A DNA stretch of 64,000 nt from Isoetes taiwanensis (taxonomy: Eukaryota; Streptophyta; Lycopodiopsida; Isoetales; Isoetaceae): positions 738,085 through 802,084 of the forward strand of contig JAJEKV010000085.1 of the NCBI GenBank assembly GCA_021234155.1. Reading direction: 5' to 3'. Within the stretch, counting starts at the first letter, position 1, and every line of letters starts with the position of its first letter. Shown in pieces: positions 60,330 through 64,000 of this stretch. A model generated the notes under the pieces. It was not told the origin of the DNA and made no database searches. It saw nothing but the letters and a program-made list of their open reading frames with translations. A program made the position numbers and the translations under genes.

Positions 60330-60929
60330 TGTTTGGGGTCTGGGTTGGGAACTCACAAAGCAAGGCGACCCTCTGTGAGGACCCTTGGATCAAACAGGAG
60401 AATCCAATAGCTGTGTCACGTGAGATTTGCAAAAGAAACAAAGGAAAGGAAGAGAGAGAGAACAAAAGAAAACAATGAGAACACAATGATAAGAACAAAA
60501 CTTCTTGATATCAATGATGATACATGAGCTCTCACAATAGAGAGAAACTGAATGGAGATAAGACCAAAAACTCATCTAAAACTCGAATGCTAGCTCTACT
60601 CATATATATAGTACAGTGGCCTCTTGCCCAATATAGACAGTCTGTCAGATCTCGGTGCCGACTCCTGGAAGGAGGCCTGATTTGTAGGAATACTGGCGGT
60701 GCCTCTTGAAACGCCTGAAATGACGCTGACGCTGACGGCCTGTCACCTGTCTGGTCTCGGCCTCTTCTTTGACGCGGGCGTGGCCTGCTGCTTGGTCTGC
60801 TGCTTGGTCTCCTGCTTAGTCTTCTGTTGGGCCTTTGACGACTGACCTGGACCTGATTGTGGCTCCTTGTTCTTGACCTGGTCCTCCGTGTGCATGAATA
60901 GTCCTGTACCAGGACGTACAGGACTAACA
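60330..60929 (-). repeat. 3' LTR of the minus-strand Gypsy-family element
   Basis: A 600-bp LTR, TGTTAGTCC (60929) to ...ccccaaaca (60330), preceded by a G-rich polypurine tract. It is homologous to 11341-11935. It includes the same core box and a TATATATA run near 60604. The matching 5' LTR must lie beyond the right window edge. Confidence 0.8.
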
Positions 60930-63900
60930 CTCCCCCCCACCAAACGACACTCAGGGATGAGAAAAGGGGGAACTGTTTCAGATGGCGGGAAACCAGCAGT
61001 CTGAAATTCATCTTGGCGGGTATGAGGATGGGGGCCATTATGATAGTTCCCAATGAGATCTTGGCGTGCCTGGAGAGCTTCAGGAGTGTTGAGAGCTATT
61101 GCTGGAAGAGCGTCAATGAGAAAGCCAGAGTGCACCATTTCTTCCAAGGCACGGTGTGCTTCAGCAGGGACATACTGGCATTCCATGAGAAGGCAAGTCT
61201 GAAGACCGAAGGCACTGACGCTGGTATTCAGGTTGCAATAATAGATAGGGCGCTGTCGGTTGTGAGAACTCAAGAGAAGGCACTTTAAGGCAGCACAAAA
61301 GCCTGCTTGTCTGTGAATGGAGGGATCCGGGGAGGTGGCAGCATGCTCCAAAAAGAGATCAAGGCCATAGGCAGCGTGAGTGGGCGTCTGCCAACCACGC
61401 TCATTGGGGATGAAGATCCAATTTTCAGTGTGCTCCAAAGTAGCATTCTCCCAATTAGAGCATCGAACAAAACGCGGATCCCATCTAAGATCGGTGGAGA
61501 CCTGAGGAGGTGTCCACCCAGCGTGGCCGTCCAAGAACTTAGTCTCCCAATTAGAGCGTCGAACAAGACGCGGATCTCATCTAAGATCGGTGGAGACCTG
61601 AGGAGGTGTCCACCCAGCGTGGCCGTCCAAGAACTTAGTCCAAAAGGGAAGACGCCAATCCGAGGTGAGATACCTGGGGCGTGCTGGGGCACCCAAGGAA
61701 GCATACGGAGATTGAGCCATGCCCGTGGGCGTGGGCTGCTGGGCCTGCTCCCTGAATTCACGAACAAGGTCTGCATCAAGAGCTCGGCACCACTGATCCC
61801 AATCAGAATCTGAGAGCATGGTATAGACTGGAGGAGTAACCCAACCCGTGGGTATAGTCTTGCTGTCCAGAAGGGCACGCAGTTGATTGTAACCTCCCAG
61901 GTGCTGCATATAAATTTGTGCAAACGGAAGATCCTCGGAATGGGCTAAATTCTTCCGCACCTATTCTAGCGTTTCTGCTTGCCACAGAGGTAAGTGATGA
62001 GCAAGCTCAGACATGTATTCCGTGCAAAGAGTGTTGGACTGATCAGGATCCTGTAAATACGGGTTGTTTTCCAACAACCAGTGAGCATGAGGGTTGCCTT
62101 GAAAAATTCGATGTGCCTCATCTCTGAACTTATCTTGTGTATCAGCCAGATAGAAATCATGAAAAATATAAGCCATAGGCTGAACCACACGGAAGATGAC
62201 CAAATCAGAATCCTCACAGTGGATTTGATCAAAGACTAAGAGGGCACAGAGTAAGCCTTTGTCTTCTATGGAAAGGTCCGACCATATCCTGAGAAAATCC
62301 GCGCTGCCCAGGGGCTGCGCATTAATCTTGCCGTTTGCCGCGTACCACGTGAGAAGAAAAAGGTGGCGTCGGGCAACCACATAATCCAGGTAACTGGAAG
62401 GGGTACAAAAGTCCGTAGGAATGCGGAGAGCAATATCAATATATACCTCATGTTGACTCTGGGCTTCTTCCGCAGATTGAACAGCTTGCTGGAGTTGATG
62501 CTCGAGGTCTCGGATCCGATTATCTTTGTCAGCAAGAAGATGGGACTGATCACGGTACTTCCGGTGAGAGAGCGTGGCCTGTGAAGATGAAGGCACTTGA
62601 GTGGAGTTTTGAAGCCGAAGAGTGGCAATTTCTGCGTCATCAATTATCTTCTGCTTCTGAGCTTCAGTGAATTGAGCCTGGAGAGGCGTGAGCTGACCGC
62701 GCAGCATGGAAAGTTGGTCTTCGAGAGAAGAGATGCGCACATGTCGCTCAGCAAGGTCTTGGACTCGGTTGGTGTAATTCTGAGAGAGCTCCGTGTACAT
62801 TGTTTGGAGGTTTGCAAGGGCTTGATCCTTGTCGGCAAGGAGTTTATCCTTATCCTTGTTGGTAGCTAACAATTCTTGAATAGTGGACTGTAACTGAGCT
62901 TGTTGATCAGCAAGCAGGCTAGTCTGGTCCTGTTCAGCCTTTAGAGATTCACGGGCCTGTAAAAGAGCCTCGTGCTTCTGTTGAAGCTTATCTTCAAGGG
63001 ATTGAACTTCCGTGGTGGCAGCGTGGAGATCCCTGTGAACTGCTTTCGTGGCCTCCATGTAAGCTTGCATGCCATTCATGAAGGTTTCTTGCGGGTCCTG
63101 AAGCTTAAGGACAGCTGCTTATACATCCTGCTGATATTGATACAGGGCCTGTCGAGAAGGTGGAAGTGCGAGGCCCTGTTGGCGATTAGACTGTGATGTC
63201 TGAGAAACATGATGAGAATTGGAGTGTGTGGTTTCCGTGGAGGAAGAGGAAACAGAAATAGGTTTTTCTTGAGTTCGAGCTTGGCCAGGAGAAGGACGAG
63301 GGCGTGAAGTTTCAGCCTGGAGGTTAACAGGAATGGGAATGGAGTGTTGGTGGGTGGATGCTTGAGAAGTAACATGCTGAGTGGAGGGGGAACCTGGACT
63401 GGGTATAGGGACACAATGACGGATGATGGCTTGAAGGTGAGCACCTATGGTAGATTCATGGCGCGAAGAAGGTGATGCTCTGATGCGATCAATTTCATGA
63501 AGGAGGCGGAGGAACGAAATTTGAGGCCAATCAATGGAATGAGTGGAATAGATGGCCACGACAACTATGTTGAAAAACCGCTTATTTATGTGGGTATTCT
63601 TGATGGAATACCCATAGAACTTTCGCCACAGAAATTTGACAAAAAGATCATGGGACTTGGCAATGTTCGTCAAACGATGAGTATTGGCCTGATAAGAAGT
63701 TTGGCCATATTTAGAGACATCCTGTTCCTGTAAGGCAGCCCAAGATAAAGAAGGTCTGTGAAGAGGGACTTGGAATACCTGAGAAAGCAGAACTGGGGTA
63801 AGCAAAATTGTGGTCTGATCGACCCTGGTGGCGTATCCGTCGCTGATGTTGATCATGTGAGCAATAAACCGCCTTAGTTGATTCTGAATTTGGGGCGGGA

Positions 63901-64000
63901 GTTCCCGCCAGAGAGAATTCATACAACCCGCGGGCGCTCGCAACAAAGACGACCGGGACCTTCCAAAGCATCGCGAAAAGGTGGGAGTGAAAAACCCGAT
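60743..64000 (-). pseudogene. Accessory ORF of the Gypsy element, nearly intact copy
   Basis: One minus-strand frame of at least 1,070 codons is broken only by three stops: TAA at 63121-63119, TAG at 61963-61961 and TGA at 61579-61577. It appears open to the right edge, so its start is probably outside. Reading from 63946, a globular N-terminus (FIAHMINISDGYATRVDQTT, FVKFLWRKFYGYSIKNTHIN) is followed by a Ser/Pro/Gln-rich linker and a long coiled coil (63079 to about 62470). Then come a folded region (DYVVARRHLFLLTWY, IEDKGLLCALLVFDQIHC, VQPMAYIFHDFY), a second folded region (GFCAALKCLLLSSHNRQRPI) and a basic tail KKRPRPDR that could be a nuclear localisation signal. The last 62 codons lie inside the LTR. 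All three stop positions read as sense codons in the plus-strand copy or in the tandem duplicate. Family unknown; there is no RT, protease or envelope signature. Confidence 0.65.
61447..61638 (-). repeat. 96-bp in-frame tandem duplication in the accessory ORF
   Basis: Two adjacent 96-bp units (61447-61542, 61543-61638), almost identical, encode the same 32 residues (LDGHAGWTPPQVSTDLRW...). The right unit has TGA where the left has TGG, so one of the three stops sits inside the duplication. The plus-strand Gypsy copy has a single unit (about 10735-10830). Confidence 0.9.

Noticed and set aside
61307..61813. Plus-strand 168-codon frame with internal repeat
   Set aside because: Antisense to the accessory ORF; its repeat is the 96-bp tandem duplication seen from the other strand.

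Overview
The window looks like nuclear DNA of a land plant. It holds one intact, intron-rich host gene, an AUX1/LAX auxin influx carrier on the minus strand at 28.6-31.2 kb, with eight exons and GT-AG introns throughout. Nearly everything else that can be recognised is transposable-element DNA in various states of decay, plus a few broken host-gene pieces. No bacterial, organellar, rRNA or CRISPR signal was seen. I cannot name the species; a seed-free plant is possible but not shown.

0-12 kb: a GC-rich LTR-like remnant, then a decayed Ty3/Gypsy retrotransposon on the plus strand (LTR about 885-1300, gag, protease, reverse transcriptase, RNase H, integrase). After the integrase comes an extra 3.1 kb reading frame that runs through the polypurine tract into the 3' LTR (11341-11935). 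A second, much better preserved copy of that extra frame and its 600-bp LTR lies on the minus strand at 60.3-64.0 kb and leaves the window. 12-18 kb: a decayed Helitron Rep/helicase (HUH motif in a shifted frame, PIF1-type C-terminus), a possible two-exon gene, a candidate Helitron 3' end (hairpin plus CTAGT), an RPA70-like spliced fragment and a tRNA-derived SINE. 18-24 kb: a decayed hAT-type transposase and a GC-rich LTR-like block that seems to cut a spliced coiled-coil gene.

25-28.5 kb and 32-35 kb are AT-rich intergenic DNA with local duplications and a minisatellite. From 35 to 60 kb the window is dominated by one LINE family: a long APE-endonuclease/RT copy (47.4-52.4 kb, minus), a 5'-truncated RT copy (56.1-57.9 kb, plus), a fragment (35-36 kb, minus), isolated 3' ends (38.1, 58.7, 59.7 kb) and an ORF1-only derivative (40.0-41.7 kb). 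The five copies retaining the very 3' end share a small hairpin, and base changes in its stem compensate between copies. Their simple-repeat tails vary. The long LINE copy abuts and truncates a decayed RING-H2 (ATL-type) ubiquitin-ligase gene at 46.7-47.4 kb.

The least familiar items are the accessory ORF of the Gypsy element, the covarying LINE 3' hairpins shared with an ORF1-only partner (and a possible link to the SINE), and the Helitron 3' end with its unrecognised spliced passenger. All functional calls rest on motif recognition by eye; no database search was run.
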